NCBI RefSeq assembly: GCF_014230355.1
Contig: NZ_JACLAX010000013.1
Coordinates: 20,857 to 84,856 of the forward strand
DNA: 64,000 bases
Direction of reading: 5' to 3'
DNA from: Novosphingobium piscinae
Lineage (GTDB): Bacteria > Pseudomonadota > Alphaproteobacteria > Sphingomonadales > Sphingomonadaceae
Shown: positions 45,226 to 54,653 of the stretch, piece by piece
How positions within the stretch are numbered: the stretch's first letter is position 1
Layout: each line of letters opens with the position of its first letter
The notes under the pieces: generated by a model
Told to the model about the DNA's origin: nothing
Database searches by the model: none
What the model saw: the letters and a program-made list of their open reading frames with translations, nothing else
Position numbers and translations under genes: made by a program

Positions 45226-46254
45226 ATGCCAGGTCTGCTTCTCGATACCTTGACCGGGACGAACGGTTCCCGGCGCCCCGTGTGGCTGATGCGCCAGGCC
45301 GGTCGTTATCTCCCCGAGTACCGCGAGCTGCGGGCAGAGAAGGGCGGGTTCCTGCCGCTGGTCTACGATTCCGCCGCCGCGGCCGAGATCACCTTGCAGC
45401 CGCTGCGCCGGTTCGGGTTCGACGGGGCGATCCTGTTCTCCGACATTCTGATCGTGCCCTATGCCATGGGCCAGGACCTGCAGTTCCTCGCGGGCGAGGG
45501 CCCGGCCCTGTCGCCCAAGCTGGTCGACACCGCGCTAGCCGCGCTGGTGGCGGTGCCCGAACGGCTCGAGCCGATCTACGAGACCGTGCGCCAGGTCCGC
45601 GCGGCCTTGACCGCCGACCAGACCATGCTGGGTTTCGCCGGCAGCCCCTGGACCATCGCCACCTACATGGTGAACGGCGAGGGCAGCCGCGACCAGCACG
45701 AGACGCGTGCCTATGCCTATCGCGATCCGGTGGCCTTCCAGGCGATCATCGACGCGATCGTGACGGTCACGGTCGACTATCTCGAAGGCCAGGCGAAGGC
45801 CGGGGCCGAGGCCGTGCAGCTGTTCGATTCGTGGGCCGGGAGCCTGGCACCAGCCGAGTTCGAGCGCTGGGTGATCGCTCCCAATGCGGCGATCGTCCGC
45901 CAGCTCAAGGCGCGCTGCCCGGATCTGCCGATCATCGGCTTCCCCAAGGGTGCCGGCGAGAAGCTGGCCGCCTATGCCCGCGAGACCGGAGTCGACGCGG
46001 TGGGCATCGACGAAACGATCGACCCGCTGTGGGCCGCGCGCGAGTTGCCCGCGGGGATGCCGGTGCAGGGCAATCTCGATCCGCTCCTGCTGCTGGCCGG
46101 CGGCAGCGAGCTCGAGCGCCAGGCGCACCGCGTGCTCGAGGCTTTTGCCGACCGCCCGCACGTGTTCAACCTTGGCCATGGCATCGGCCAGTTCACCCCG
46201 ATTCCGCACGTCGAGGCCCTCCTCGCGGTGGTGCGCGGGTGGCAGCGCGGCTGA
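45226..46254 (+). CDS. hemE: Uroporphyrinogen decarboxylase
   Basis: Converts uroporphyrinogen III to coproporphyrinogen III in haem synthesis. Of 342 residues, the N-terminal RRPVWLMRQAGRYLPEYREL is the UroD signature 1 and FAGSPWTIATYMVNG signature 2. Start ATG 45226 (MPGLLLDTL) follows directly after the AT-rich origin tract. It is the first gene of the rightward replichore; hemJ follows after a small gene. Confidence 0.95.
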   Translation: MPGLLLDTLTGTNGSRRPVWLMRQAGRYLPEYRELRAEKGGFLPLVYDSAAAAEITLQPLRRFGFDGAILFSDILIVPYAMGQDLQFLAGEGPALSPKLVDTALAALVAVPERLEPIYETVRQVRAALTADQTMLGFAGSPWTIATYMVNGEGSRDQHETRAYAYRDPVAFQAIIDAIVTVTVDYLEGQAKAGAEAVQLFDSWAGSLAPAEFERWVIAPNAAIVRQLKARCPDLPIIGFPKGAGEKLAAYARETGVDAVGIDETIDPLWAARELPAGMPVQGNLDPLLLLAGGSELERQAHRVLEAFADRPHVFNLGHGIGQFTPIPHVEALLAVVRGWQRG

Positions 46255-46320
46255 GGCGGTTTGGGGCGAGCCTCGCTGCGCGGCGGCCCGAACCACGTCC
46301 CCCCGCCCAAGGCACAAACC

Positions 46321-46554
46321 ATGCCCAAACGCACCCGGCTCAGCATCTGCCGCCGCAAGGTCCGCTACCCCAGCGCCGAAGCCGCCAGCGCCGCGGCGCT
46401 GGCCGGCGGCTGGGTGCTGCGGCCCTATCGCTGCGATCGCTGCGCGGGGCATCACTTGACCAGCCGCCGCAAGGGCCATCACACGCCCGCCGCGATCCGC
46501 GCCGCCCTCTTGCCCTCCGCGCCCACTTCCGGCACCGGGGACAAGGTCCTATGA
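46321..46554 (+). CDS. Small Cys/His protein, zinc-ribbon-like
   Basis: Basic protein of 77 residues: KRTRLSICRRKVRYPSAEAA, then LRPYRCDRCAGHHLTSRRKG. The CDRC pair followed by HHLTS resembles small zinc-knuckle proteins of phages and actinobacteria with the pattern YRCxxCxxWHLTS. A nucleic-acid or metal-binding role is possible but unproven. It sits between hemE and hemJ on the same strand, 7 nt before the hemJ start. Confidence 0.65.
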   Translation: MPKRTRLSICRRKVRYPSAEAASAAALAGGWVLRPYRCDRCAGHHLTSRRKGHHTPAAIRAALLPSAPTSGTGDKVL

Positions 46555-46561
46555 TCGGGCC

Positions 46562-47005
46562 ATGCAACAGGCGCTCGCAATGACCTACCTCTGGCTCAAG
46601 GCCGCCCACGTCATCTTCGTGATCTTCTGGATGGCCGGCCTGTTCCTGCTGCCGCGCTACTTCGTCTACCATCAGGAAACGGCCCCGGGATCGCCCGACA
46701 ACGCGATCTGGACCGACCGCGAAGGCAAGGTGCTCAAGATCATCCTGTGGCCGTCGCTGGTGGTGGTCTGGGTGCTCGGACTGGCTCTGGCCATGGTCAC
46801 CGGCGCGTTCCAGCAGGGCTGGTTCCACGCCAAGCTGGCCTTCGTTCTGGGGCTCACCGCCTACCAGTTCTGGCTGGCCGGTTATCACCAGGCGCTGGCC
46901 CAGGGCACGCGCCGGCTGACCGGCAAGCGCCTGCGCCTGCTCAACGAAATCCCCGGGATCGCGGCCGCGTTCATCGTCGTCTTCGTCATCGTCAAGCCGT
47001 TCTGA
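46562..47005 (+). CDS. hemJ: Protoporphyrinogen oxidase HemJ
   Basis: Membrane protein of 147 residues with four helices, of the HemJ (UPF0093) family, oxidising protoporphyrinogen IX to protoporphyrin IX. The conserved LWLKAAHVIFVIFWMAG with its His, LPRYFVYH and LNEIPGIAA are seen. Closeness to hemE supports a haem role. An internal ATG (46580, MTYLWLKAAH) is an alternative start. Confidence 0.9.
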   Translation: MQQALAMTYLWLKAAHVIFVIFWMAGLFLLPRYFVYHQETAPGSPDNAIWTDREGKVLKIILWPSLVVVWVLGLALAMVTGAFQQGWFHAKLAFVLGLTAYQFWLAGYHQALAQGTRRLTGKRLRLLNEIPGIAAAFIVVFVIVKPF

Positions 47006-47057
47006 CCCGGTTCCGCCGGCCCTGCGCCGGGCCGGGCAACCGCGGTGTGCTTGTCAA

Positions 47058-47086
47058 TTGACGGCGGCTCTGCGGGGGCCTATCTG
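47058..47086 (+). promoter_or_regulatory. Sigma-70-type promoter for rho
   Basis: TTGACG (47058-47063) and TATCTG (47081-47086) are separated by exactly 17 nt. The resulting transcript would have a leader of about 100 nt before the rho ATG, in line with known attenuated control of rho in other bacteria. Confidence 0.55.
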
Positions 47087-47196
47087 AACGGCGTCTCCGG
47101 CGTGGGACAGGCGCCAGCGCGCGCCGTCCGGGTCTGCTTTCCCCAAGCCCTTCGACCTGCCGGCCACCCCCGACCCCGCTTATCCGGAACCGATCG

Positions 47197-48453
47197 ATGC
47201 ACCTGAAAGAACTCAAGAAGAAGACCCCGGCCGAGCTGGTCGAAATGGCCGAGGAGCTGGGCGTCGAGGGCGCCAGCACGATGCGCCGTCAGGACCTGAT
47301 GTTCGCCATCCTCAAGGAGGTCGCCGAGGACGGCGAAGAGATCTACGGCATCGGCACGATCGAGGTCCTGCCCGATGGCTTCGGCTTCCTGCGCAGCCCT
47401 GAGGCCAATTACCTGGCCGGGCCCGACGACATCTACGTGTCGCCCAACCAGGTCCGCAAGTGGGGCCTGCGCACCGGCGATACGGTCGAGGGCGAGGTCC
47501 GCGCTCCCAAGGACGGTGAGCGCTACTTCGCGATCACCCGCCTGATCAGCGTCAACTTCGACGATCCCGAAGCGGTGCGCCACCGCGTCAATTTCGACAA
47601 CCTCACCCCGCTCTATCCGAACGAGCGGCTGCGGCTCGACACGATCGATCCCACGGTCAAGGACAAGTCGGCCCGGGTGATCGACCTGATCAGCCCGCAG
47701 GGCAAGGGCCAGCGTGCGCTGATCGTCGCGCCGCCGCGCACCGGCAAGACCGTGCTGCTGCAGAACATCGCCAAGGCCATCACCGACAACCATCCCGAGG
47801 TCTTCCTGATCGTGCTGCTGATCGACGAGCGGCCCGAGGAGGTCACCGACATGCAGCGCTCGGTGCGCGGCGAGGTGATCTCGTCGACCTTCGACGAGCC
47901 CGCCACGCGGCACGTTCAAGTTGCTGAAATGGTTATTGAAAAAGCCAAGCGCCTGGTTGAGCACAAGAAGGACGTGGTGATCCTGCTCGATTCGATCACC
48001 CGCCTTGGCCGCGCCTACAACACGGTGGTGCCAAGCTCGGGCAAGGTCTTGACCGGCGGTGTCGACGCCAATGCCCTGCAGCGCCCGAAGCGCTTCTTCG
48101 GCGCAGCGCGCAACATCGAGGAAGGCGGTTCGCTGTCGATCATCGCCACGGCCCTGATCGACACCGGCAGCCGCATGGACGAGGTGATCTTCGAGGAGTT
48201 CAAGGGCACCGGCAACAGCGAGATCGTGCTCGACCGCAAGGTGTCGGACAAGCGCATTTTCCCGGCGCTCGACGTGGGCAAGAGCGGCACCCGCAAGGAG
48301 GAGCTGCTGGTCGAGAAGAGCAACCTTGCCAAGATGTGGGTGCTGCGCCGCATCCTCATGCAGATGGGCACGGTCGACGCGATGGAGTTCCTGCTCGACA
48401 AGATCAAGGACACCAAGACCAACGAGGACTTCTTCGCGACCATGAACCAGTAG
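47197..48453 (+). CDS. rho: Transcription termination factor Rho
   Basis: Hexameric RNA-dependent ATPase, 418 residues. The N-terminal domain [20 protein letters not shown], the cold-shock-like RNA site [20 protein letters not shown], and the ATPase P-loop [12 protein letters not shown] are all normal. No insertion domain is present between N-terminal and RNA-binding parts. It lies in the conserved origin-proximal cluster. Confidence 0.97.
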   Translation: MHLKELKKKTPAELVEMAEELGVEGASTMRRQDLMFAILKEVAEDGEEIYGIGTIEVLPDGFGFLRSPEANYLAGPDDIYVSPNQVRKWGLRTGDTVEGEVRAPKDGERYFAITRLISVNFDDPEAVRHRVNFDNLTPLYPNERLRLDTIDPTVKDKSARVIDLISPQGKGQRALIVAPPRTGKTVLLQNIAKAITDNHPEVFLIVLLIDERPEEVTDMQRSVRGEVISSTFDEPATRHVQVAEMVIEKAKRLVEHKKDVVILLDSITRLGRAYNTVVPSSGKVLTGGVDANALQRPKRFFGAARNIEEGGSLSIIATALIDTGSRMDEVIFEEFKGTGNSEIVLDRKVSDKRIFPALDVGKSGTRKEELLVEKSNLAKMWVLRRILMQMGTVDAMEFLLDKIKDTKTNEDFFATMNQ

Positions 48454-48460
48454 GCAGGAC

Positions 48461-49591
48461 ATGGCCGGCGCCGCGGATCCGCAGCAGGCGATCAGGGCGG
48501 GTCTCGCCGCCCTGCAGGCCGGCGATGCCGCCCGCGCCGCGCCGCTGCTGCGCGAAGCGGCCGGCGCCCTGCCGGCCGATCAGGTGCCCTGGCTGGCGCT
48601 GGGCAATGCCGAGTTCATGCTGGGCCGCAACGATGCCGCCGAGGCGGCGATCGACCGCCAGCTGGCCCTGGCCATGCGCGATGTCGGGGCCCTGCTGTTC
48701 AAGGGCCTGCTGCGCGAGCGCGGCGGCGACACCCGCGCCGCCTCCAGCTTCTTCCAGGCCGCGGTCAACCAGGCCGCGGTGACCGGCTGCCCGCCGCCCT
48801 TTGCCGATCTGCTGGCCTATGCCGGACGGGCGATCACCTCGGCGCAGGACCGTTATGCCGAGCATCTCCATGCCGTGGTGGGAGCGACGGTTTCGCCGAC
48901 GATGCGCACTGCGCTTGACATGCTGATGGGGCGGACCGAGCCCTATCTCCAGCAGCCCACGATGTTCTACTATCCCTTCCTGCCGCAGAAATGGTTCTAC
49001 GATCCGCGTGATTTTCCCTGGCTGGATGACATGCTCGACCTGCTGCCGCAGATGCAGGCCGAGCTTGCCGCGGTCGAGGATGCGGCCTTCAGTCCCTATG
49101 TGGTGACCATCCCGGGCCGCCCTTCGCCGAACAATCCGCTGCTCGACGATCCCGCCTGGGGCGCGTTCTACTTCTGGCGCAATGGCACGCAGGTGGAGAC
49201 CGCCATGGCACGGTGTCCCGCCACCATGGCCGCGCTGGAACTGGCGCCGATGCCGCGCATTCCCGGCCGGGCCCCGGGCGCGCTGTGGTCGCGGCTCAAG
49301 CCCGGAGCGCATATCGCCCCGCATGTCGGCATGCTCAACACCCGGCTGATCTGCCATATCCCGATCCGCCCGGCCCCCAATTGCACGCTGCGCGTCGGCG
49401 GCGAGACCCGTACATGGGAGCCCGGCGTGCCGCTGGTGTTCGACGATTCGGTCGAGCACGAGGCGCGCAACGATGGTCCCGAAGAGCGCGTGGTGCTGCT
49501 GTTCGAGATCTGGCGCCCGGAGATCCCTGCGGAGGACCGCGACACCCTGCTGCGGCTGTTCCAGGCGATCGAGGCGTTCGACGTCAATTGA
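48461..49591 (+). CDS. TPR / aspartyl-asparaginyl beta-hydroxylase domain protein
   Basis: Protein of 376 residues with an N-terminal tetratricopeptide-like helical part (about 1-130) and a C-terminal Asp/Asn beta-hydroxylase fold. The Fe/2-oxoglutarate features are LKPGAHIAPHVGMLNTRLIC and VFDDSVEHEARN with the two metal histidines and a downstream Arg. It likely hydroxylates a protein or small molecule; the substrate is unknown. It starts 7 nt after rho, so it may be co-transcribed. Confidence 0.88.
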   Translation: MAGAADPQQAIRAGLAALQAGDAARAAPLLREAAGALPADQVPWLALGNAEFMLGRNDAAEAAIDRQLALAMRDVGALLFKGLLRERGGDTRAASSFFQAAVNQAAVTGCPPPFADLLAYAGRAITSAQDRYAEHLHAVVGATVSPTMRTALDMLMGRTEPYLQQPTMFYYPFLPQKWFYDPRDFPWLDDMLDLLPQMQAELAAVEDAAFSPYVVTIPGRPSPNNPLLDDPAWGAFYFWRNGTQVETAMARCPATMAALELAPMPRIPGRAPGALWSRLKPGAHIAPHVGMLNTRLICHIPIRPAPNCTLRVGGETRTWEPGVPLVFDDSVEHEARNDGPEERVVLLFEIWRPEIPAEDRDTLLRLFQAIEAFDVN

Positions 49592-49708
49592 TACTGGCCC
49601 GCCGGTGCGCCTGGCGCCCGGTCACCCTGCCCCGCCCGCGCGCCGATGGACTTTGTGCAGGCCCTGTGCCAGCGTGCCAGCCCTGCGCGATCAGAGAGGA
49701 TTCCGGAC

Positions 49709-49951
49709 ATGAAGGTCAATGTCGAGGTCGACTGCACCCCGGAGGAGGCCCGTCGCTTCCTCGGCCTGCCCGATGTCAGCAAGGCGAACGATGCCTATGT
49801 CGATGCGGTGACCAAGGCGATGCAGGGTGTCGGCAACCTCGAACAGCTGCAGCAGCTGAGCAAGCAGATCGCGCCGATGGGCGAGATCGGACTCAAGCTG
49901 TTCCAGCAGTTCCTCGATGGCACCGGCATGCGCGGCACCAAGAAGGATTGA
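49709..49951 (+). CDS. Small conserved protein (probable DUF6489)
   Basis: Helical protein of 80 residues starting MKVNVEVDCTPEEARRFLGL, a sequence pattern common in sphingomonads and tentatively the DUF6489 family. No membrane segment or known motif is present. Start ATG 49709 has AGAGAGGA upstream. Located between the hydroxylase gene and mnmE. Confidence 0.75.
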   Translation: MKVNVEVDCTPEEARRFLGLPDVSKANDAYVDAVTKAMQGVGNLEQLQQLSKQIAPMGEIGLKLFQQFLDGTGMRGTKKD

Positions 49952-49993
49952 GCCGTTCCGTCCGGGTGTCTGCAGTCTGATCCAGGCGCGGCC

Positions 49994-51268
49994 TTGGCCA
50001 CGATCTTTGCCCTGTCCAGCGGCGCGCCCCCGGCGGCGATCGGGCTGATCCGGATCAGCGGACCTGCTGCGTCTGCCGCCCTGCGCCAACTTGCCGGTCG
50101 TCTGCCCGAGCCGCGCCGGGCCGTGACCGCGCGGCTGCGCGATGCCCGCGGAGACACGCTCGACCGTGCGCTGGTGCTGTGGCTGCCCGGTCCAGCCAAC
50201 GCCACGGGCGAGGACTGCGCCGAGCTCCATCTGCATGGCGGCCGCGCGGTGATCGCCGCGGTTGAACAGGCGCTGCTCGCCTGCCCGGGGCTGCGCCGTG
50301 CCGAGCCCGGCGAGTTTACCCGGCGTGCCTTCGTCAACGGGCGCATCGATCTGGCCGAGGCCGAGGGCCTCGCCGATCTGCTCGCGGCCGAGACCGAGAT
50401 CCAGCGCCAGGCCGCCCTTGCCATGGCCGGCGGCGGCCTGTCGCGTCAGGTGGCGCAGTGGCGCGACGAGTTGCTCGCCCTGTCCGCCGCGGTGGAGGCG
50501 ACGCTCGACTTCGCCGATGACGATGACGTGGCTGCGCAGGCCGACTGTTCCACGTGGAACACCGCGGGGCTCCGTGCGGCCCTGGCTGCGTGGCTGGCGC
50601 GTCCGCGCGCCGAGGCGCTGCGCGAGGGGTTCCGGGTCGTGCTCGCCGGTCCACCCAATGCGGGGAAGTCGACGTTGTTCAATGCTCTGGTTGAGACTGA
50701 GGCCGCGATCACCTCGCCCATCGCCGGAACCACCCGCGATGTGGTGAGCCGGCCAGTGGCGATCGACGGCGTCCCATTCCTGTTTCTCGATACCGCAGGG
50801 CTGCGGGACGACAGCGCCGACGCGATCGAACGCATCGGGGTGGAGCGCGCCGCGGCGGAGCTGGCTCGGGCCGATCTCGTGCTGTGGCTGGGCCCGGAGG
50901 CGGCCTGCCCGCCGGGAGCCTGGGACATCGCCGCGCAGTGTGATCGCGCCGATGCCGACCCCAAGCAGGCGCCGCGCCACCGGCTCTCGGCCCGAACCGG
51001 GGCCGGCATGGTGGACTTGCGGGCCGACCTGGTCGCCACGGCGCGGGCCGCGCTGCCCCGGCCCGGCGACGCCGCGCTGAACATGCGCCAGCATCGCCTG
51101 CTCGCCCAGGCCGAGGCCGCCCTCGGCCGGGTTGACGGACAGACTGATCCGCTGCTGGTGGCCGAGGAATTGCGTGTTGCGCGGGTCGCCTTCGATGCAC
51201 TGCTTGGCCGGACCACCACCGAGGATATGCTCGACGCCTTGTTCGGCCGGTTCTGCATCGGCAAGTAG
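49994..51268 (+). CDS. mnmE: tRNA modification GTPase MnmE
   Basis: With MnmG it makes the 5-carboxymethylaminomethyl group on U34 of certain tRNAs. Of 424 residues, the N-terminal folate-binding domain starts [20 protein letters not shown]. The G domain has [14 protein letters not shown] and DTAGLRDD, and the protein ends CIGK with the catalytic Cys. The start is TTG 49994; no ATG is available before the conserved N-terminus. A parS-like palindrome lies inside the gene at 50546-50561. Confidence 0.94.
   Translation: MATIFALSSGAPPAAIGLIRISGPAASAALRQLAGRLPEPRRAVTARLRDARGDTLDRALVLWLPGPANATGEDCAELHLHGGRAVIAAVEQALLACPGLRRAEPGEFTRRAFVNGRIDLAEAEGLADLLAAETEIQRQAALAMAGGGLSRQVAQWRDELLALSAAVEATLDFADDDDVAAQADCSTWNTAGLRAALAAWLARPRAEALREGFRVVLAGPPNAGKSTLFNALVETEAAITSPIAGTTRDVVSRPVAIDGVPFLFLDTAGLRDDSADAIERIGVERAAAELARADLVLWLGPEAACPPGAWDIAAQCDRADADPKQAPRHRLSARTGAGMVDLRADLVATARAALPRPGDAALNMRQHRLLAQAEAALGRVDGQTDPLLVAEELRVARVAFDALLGRTTTEDMLDALFGRFCIGK
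50546..50561. promoter_or_regulatory. parS: parS-like site within mnmE
   Basis: TGTTCCACGTGGAACA is a perfect 16-bp palindrome differing at two symmetric positions from the ParB target TGTTTCACGTGAAACA. It is translated as part of MnmE. Confidence 0.75.
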
Positions 51269-51304
51269 CCACGGGCGGTTGCGGGCAGGTTGCGCGCGGC
51301 CAAA

Positions 51305-51320
51305 TGTTCCACGTGAAACA
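51305..51320. promoter_or_regulatory. parS: parS site between mnmE and mnmG
   Basis: TGTTCCACGTGAAACA, one base from the ParB consensus, in the 97-bp gap before mnmG. It is not coding, so it is the least constrained of the four sites. Confidence 0.88.
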
Positions 51321-51365
51321 GGGCTGCGGTGGACCCGGCGGGCGCGATCCTGTAAGCGCAGCTCC

Positions 51366-53213
51366 ATGCAGAGGTTCGACATCCTGGTCGTAGGCGGTGG
51401 GCATGCCGGCTGCGAGGCGGCGGCGGTCGCGGCGCGGATGGGCGCGCGCGTGGCGCTGGTCAGCTTCGACCTGACGGCGATCGGCGCGATGAGCTGCAAT
51501 CCGGCGATCGGTGGGCTCGGCAAGGGCCATCTCGTACGCGAGGTTGACGCCTGCGATGGGCTGATCGGTCGCGCGGCGGATGCCGGGGCGATCCACTACC
51601 GCATGCTCAACCGCAGCAAGGGCAGCGCGGTGCAGGGTCCACGGGTCCAGGCTGACCGGGTACGGTTCAAGGCGGCGATCCACACGCTGCTGCGCCAGCA
51701 GGGCGATCTCACGCTGATTGCGGGCGAGGCGGCGGCGTTGCGGTTCGGCGGGGGGCGCGTCGTGGGGCTCGATCTGGCCGACGGTACGGTGCTGGCGGCC
51801 GAAGCCGTGGTGCTATGCACCGGCACCTTCCTTGGTGGGACGCTGTTCCGCGGCGAGGAGCGCTTCATGGGCGGCCGCATTGGCGAGCAGTCGGCCCAGC
51901 GACTGGCGGCACAGCTGCGCGAAACGGATCTGCCGATGGCACGGCTCAAGACCGGCACGCCGCCGCGCCTCGATGGCCGCACCATCGACTGGGCACAGCT
52001 CGACGAGCAACCTTCGGACGCGGATCCCTGGACGATGTCGCCGCTGACGCGCGTACGCCCCCTGCCCCAGGTGTTCTGTGCGATCACCCGGACCAATCCG
52101 GCCACCCACCAGATCATTGCCGACAATCTCCACCGCTCTCCTCTCTTCACCGGTGCGATCGGTGCCTCCGGCCCGCGCTATTGTCCCTCGATCGAGGACA
52201 AGATCCACCGCTTCGCCGACCGTGATGGGCACCAGGTGTTTCTCGAGCCCGAGGGCCTCGATACCGCGCTGGTCTATCCCAACGGCATCAGCACCTCGCT
52301 TCCGGCCGATGTCCAGCTGGCGCTGCTGCGCTCGATGGTCGGGCTCGAGCAGGTCGAGATGGTCGTGCCCGGCTATGCCGTCGAGTACGATCACATCGAT
52401 CCCCGGGCGCTGCGCCGGACGCTCGAGCTGCGCGCGCTGCCGGGGCTTTATTGTGCCGGCCAGATCAATGGCACGACTGGCTACGAGGAGGCCGCCGCCC
52501 AGGGGCTGGTCGCCGGGATGCACGCGGCGGCCGCTGTGCTCGGTCGCGCCTCGGCCGCGCTCGACCGGGCCAATTCCTACATGGCGGTGATGATCGACGA
52601 TCTCACGCTGCACGGGGTCAGCGAGCCCTACCGCATGCTCACTGCGCGGTCGGAGTATCGTCTCCGGCTGCGCGCCAACAACGCCTCAACTCGGCTAACC
52701 CCGCTCGCGCTCGCCTGCGGCGCGGTCGGGGCCGAGCGACGCGCCTGGTTCGAACGCCGCGCGGCTGACCGGGCCCGGCTCGATGCCGCACTCGACCACA
52801 TGGCCACGGCGAGCGAGCTGGGCCGCGCCGGACTGCCGGTGCGCAGTGATGTCGGGCGGTTGCCGCTGCGCGAGTGGCTGCGCTTCGCTGGCGTGAGCCT
52901 GGATGACCTGCGGCCGTGGCTGGGCGATGCCGTCCCGGCCGATACCGATCTCTGCGCCGAAATGGCCGAGGATGCGGCCTATGCGCCCTACCTGGCGCGC
53001 CAGGATGGCGAGCTGCGCGAACTGCGGGCCAGCGATCGTCTGCCCCTGGGTGACGGCTTTCCCTATGCCGCGATCCCGGGCCTGTCTAACGAGATGGTGG
53101 AGCGGCTCGTCCGGGCCCAGCCCGCCACCCTGGCCGATGCCGGCCGGGTGCCGGGGATCACCCCGGCCGCGCTGGCTGCCTTGCTTGTCCATGCCCGGCG
53201 GCGGGCGGCGTGA
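51366..53213 (+). CDS. mnmG: tRNA uridine-5-carboxymethylaminomethyl synthesis enzyme MnmG
   Basis: FAD-dependent partner of MnmE, 615 residues (GidA). The dinucleotide motif [15 protein letters not shown], the family signature [15 protein letters not shown] and [18 protein letters not shown] [14 protein letters not shown] are clear. Start ATG 51366. The stop overlaps the rsmG start as GTGA. Confidence 0.95.
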   Translation: MQRFDILVVGGGHAGCEAAAVAARMGARVALVSFDLTAIGAMSCNPAIGGLGKGHLVREVDACDGLIGRAADAGAIHYRMLNRSKGSAVQGPRVQADRVRFKAAIHTLLRQQGDLTLIAGEAAALRFGGGRVVGLDLADGTVLAAEAVVLCTGTFLGGTLFRGEERFMGGRIGEQSAQRLAAQLRETDLPMARLKTGTPPRLDGRTIDWAQLDEQPSDADPWTMSPLTRVRPLPQVFCAITRTNPATHQIIADNLHRSPLFTGAIGASGPRYCPSIEDKIHRFADRDGHQVFLEPEGLDTALVYPNGISTSLPADVQLALLRSMVGLEQVEMVVPGYAVEYDHIDPRALRRTLELRALPGLYCAGQINGTTGYEEAAAQGLVAGMHAAAAVLGRASAALDRANSYMAVMIDDLTLHGVSEPYRMLTARSEYRLRLRANNASTRLTPLALACGAVGAERRAWFERRAADRARLDAALDHMATASELGRAGLPVRSDVGRLPLREWLRFAGVSLDDLRPWLGDAVPADTDLCAEMAEDAAYAPYLARQDGELRELRASDRLPLGDGFPYAAIPGLSNEMVERLVRAQPATLADAGRVPGITPAALAALLVHARRRAA

Positions 53214-53869
53214 CCGCGCTCGATTCGAACGCCGCGGCGCGCGCCTGGCTGGCCACCCTGCCCGAGGGCAATGCCGTGGCGCTCGAGCGGCTCGAAAGCC
53301 TGGTCGCCCTGCTGCGGGAGGAGAACGCGCGCCAGAACCTCGTTTCGGCGGCCAGTCTTGACGCGGTCTGGCTGCGCCACGTGGCCGACAGCGCCCAGCT
53401 GCTCTGCCATGTTCCACGTGAAACATGGTCCCCTTGGCTCGATCTCGGCAGTGGGGCCGGATTTCCCGGTCTGGTTGTCGCGGCGCTGCGGCCGGAGTGC
53501 GAGGTGGTCCTTGTCGAATCGCGCAGCAAGCGGATCGACTGGCTGCAGCGCGCGATCACCGCGCTGGCCCTGCCCTGCGCGCGGGTCGCCGGGGCGCGGC
53601 TCGAACTGGTCGAAAGCTTCCCGGCCCGGGTGATTTCGGCCCGGGCCTTTGCCCCGCTCGATCGTCTGGTCGAGCTTTCCGCACGCTTTTCCACAAGCGA
53701 CACGCTATGGCTGTTGCCGAAGGGGCGGTCGGCGCGGGATGAAGTGAATCAGCTGAACGGGTGGTCGCATCGGTTCCACGTGGAACATTCGCTGACCGAT
53801 ACCGAAGCCGGCGTGATCGTCGGTCAGGTCTTGGGCAAGCTCTCGGGCAAAAAGGATCGGAAGCGGTGA
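53210..53869 (+). CDS. rsmG: 16S rRNA (guanine(527)-N7)-methyltransferase
   Basis: SAM-dependent methyltransferase of 219 residues (GidB) acting on the 16S rRNA 530 loop. [16 protein letters not shown] is the SAM loop, and [19 protein letters not shown] fits the family. The start is GTG 53210, overlapping the mnmG stop. Two parS-like sites are embedded in the coding sequence (53410-53425 and 53772-53787). Confidence 0.94.
   Translation: MTALDSNAAARAWLATLPEGNAVALERLESLVALLREENARQNLVSAASLDAVWLRHVADSAQLLCHVPRETWSPWLDLGSGAGFPGLVVAALRPECEVVLVESRSKRIDWLQRAITALALPCARVAGARLELVESFPARVISARAFAPLDRLVELSARFSTSDTLWLLPKGRSARDEVNQLNGWSHRFHVEHSLTDTEAGVIVGQVLGKLSGKKDRKR
53410..53425. promoter_or_regulatory. 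parS: parS site within rsmG
   Basis: TGTTCCACGTGAAACA, one base from consensus and identical to the site at 51305. With the flanking A and T, ATG...CAT, the palindrome is slightly longer. It encodes HVPRET of RsmG. Confidence 0.88.
53772..53787. promoter_or_regulatory. parS: Degenerate parS-like site near the end of rsmG
   Basis: GGTTCCACGTGGAACA differs at three positions from the ParB consensus but keeps the central CCACGTGG palindrome. It encodes FHVEH of RsmG and lies 90 bp before parA. Confidence 0.6.
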
Positions 53870-53876
53870 TGCAGCC

Positions 53877-54653
53877 ATGATCACAATCGCGATTGCTAAC
53901 CAGAAGGGCGGCGTGGGCAAGACCACCACCGCGATCAACATCGCCACGGCCCTCGCCGCGACCGGGTGGAAGACGCTGCTGATCGACCTTGATCCGCAGG
54001 GCAACGCTTCGACCGGCATCGGCATCGCCACGGCCGAGCGCGAGCGTTCGTCCTATGATCTGCTGATCGATGGCGCGCCGTTGGCCGACTGCACCCTGCC
54101 CACCCGGATTCCCGAGCTGAGCATCGTTCCCGCCACGGTCGATCTGTCCGGGGCCGAGGTCGAGCTGGTCGGGGTGGCGAACCGCACCGACCGCCTGCGC
54201 GAGGCGCTGGCCGAGGTCGCCGACTATGACGTGTGCTTCATCGACTGCCCACCCTCGCTCGGACTGCTCACGCTTAACGCCCTGGCCGCCGCCGATACCC
54301 TGTTGGTGCCCCTGCAGTGCGAGTTCTTCGCGCTCGAGGGTCTGAGCCAGCTGCTCCAGACGGTCGAGCGGGTGCAGCAGCGCTTCAACCCTGCGCTGGG
54401 CATCATCGGCGTGGCCCTGACCATGTTCGACCGGCGGAACCGCCTGACCGACCAGGTCGCCGACGATGTGCGTGCCTGCCTGGGCCCGCTGGTGTTCGAG
54501 GCGGTGATCCCGCGCAACGTGCGGCTCTCCGAAGCGCCCAGCCATGGCCTGCCGGCGTTGGTCTATGACTACAATTGCACCGGCAGCCGCGCCTATATGG
54601 CCCTCGCCCGCGAACTGATCGGCCGCATGCCCGAACGAAGGAAAGCCGCATGA
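53877..54653 (+). CDS. parA: Chromosome partitioning ATPase ParA
   Basis: Walker-type ATPase of 258 residues that moves the ParB-parS complex after origin replication. The deviant Walker A KGGVGKTTTAIN, the switch LIDLDPQGNAST and FIDCPPSLGLL are intact. Short N-terminus without HTH, as in chromosomal (Ib/Soj-type) ParA. Start ATG 53877 is 7 nt after rsmG; the stop overlaps parB as ATGA. Confidence 0.96.
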   Translation: MITIAIANQKGGVGKTTTAINIATALAATGWKTLLIDLDPQGNASTGIGIATAERERSSYDLLIDGAPLADCTLPTRIPELSIVPATVDLSGAEVELVGVANRTDRLREALAEVADYDVCFIDCPPSLGLLTLNALAAADTLLVPLQCEFFALEGLSQLLQTVERVQQRFNPALGIIGVALTMFDRRNRLTDQVADDVRACLGPLVFEAVIPRNVRLSEAPSHGLPALVYDYNCTGSRAYMALARELIGRMPERRKAA

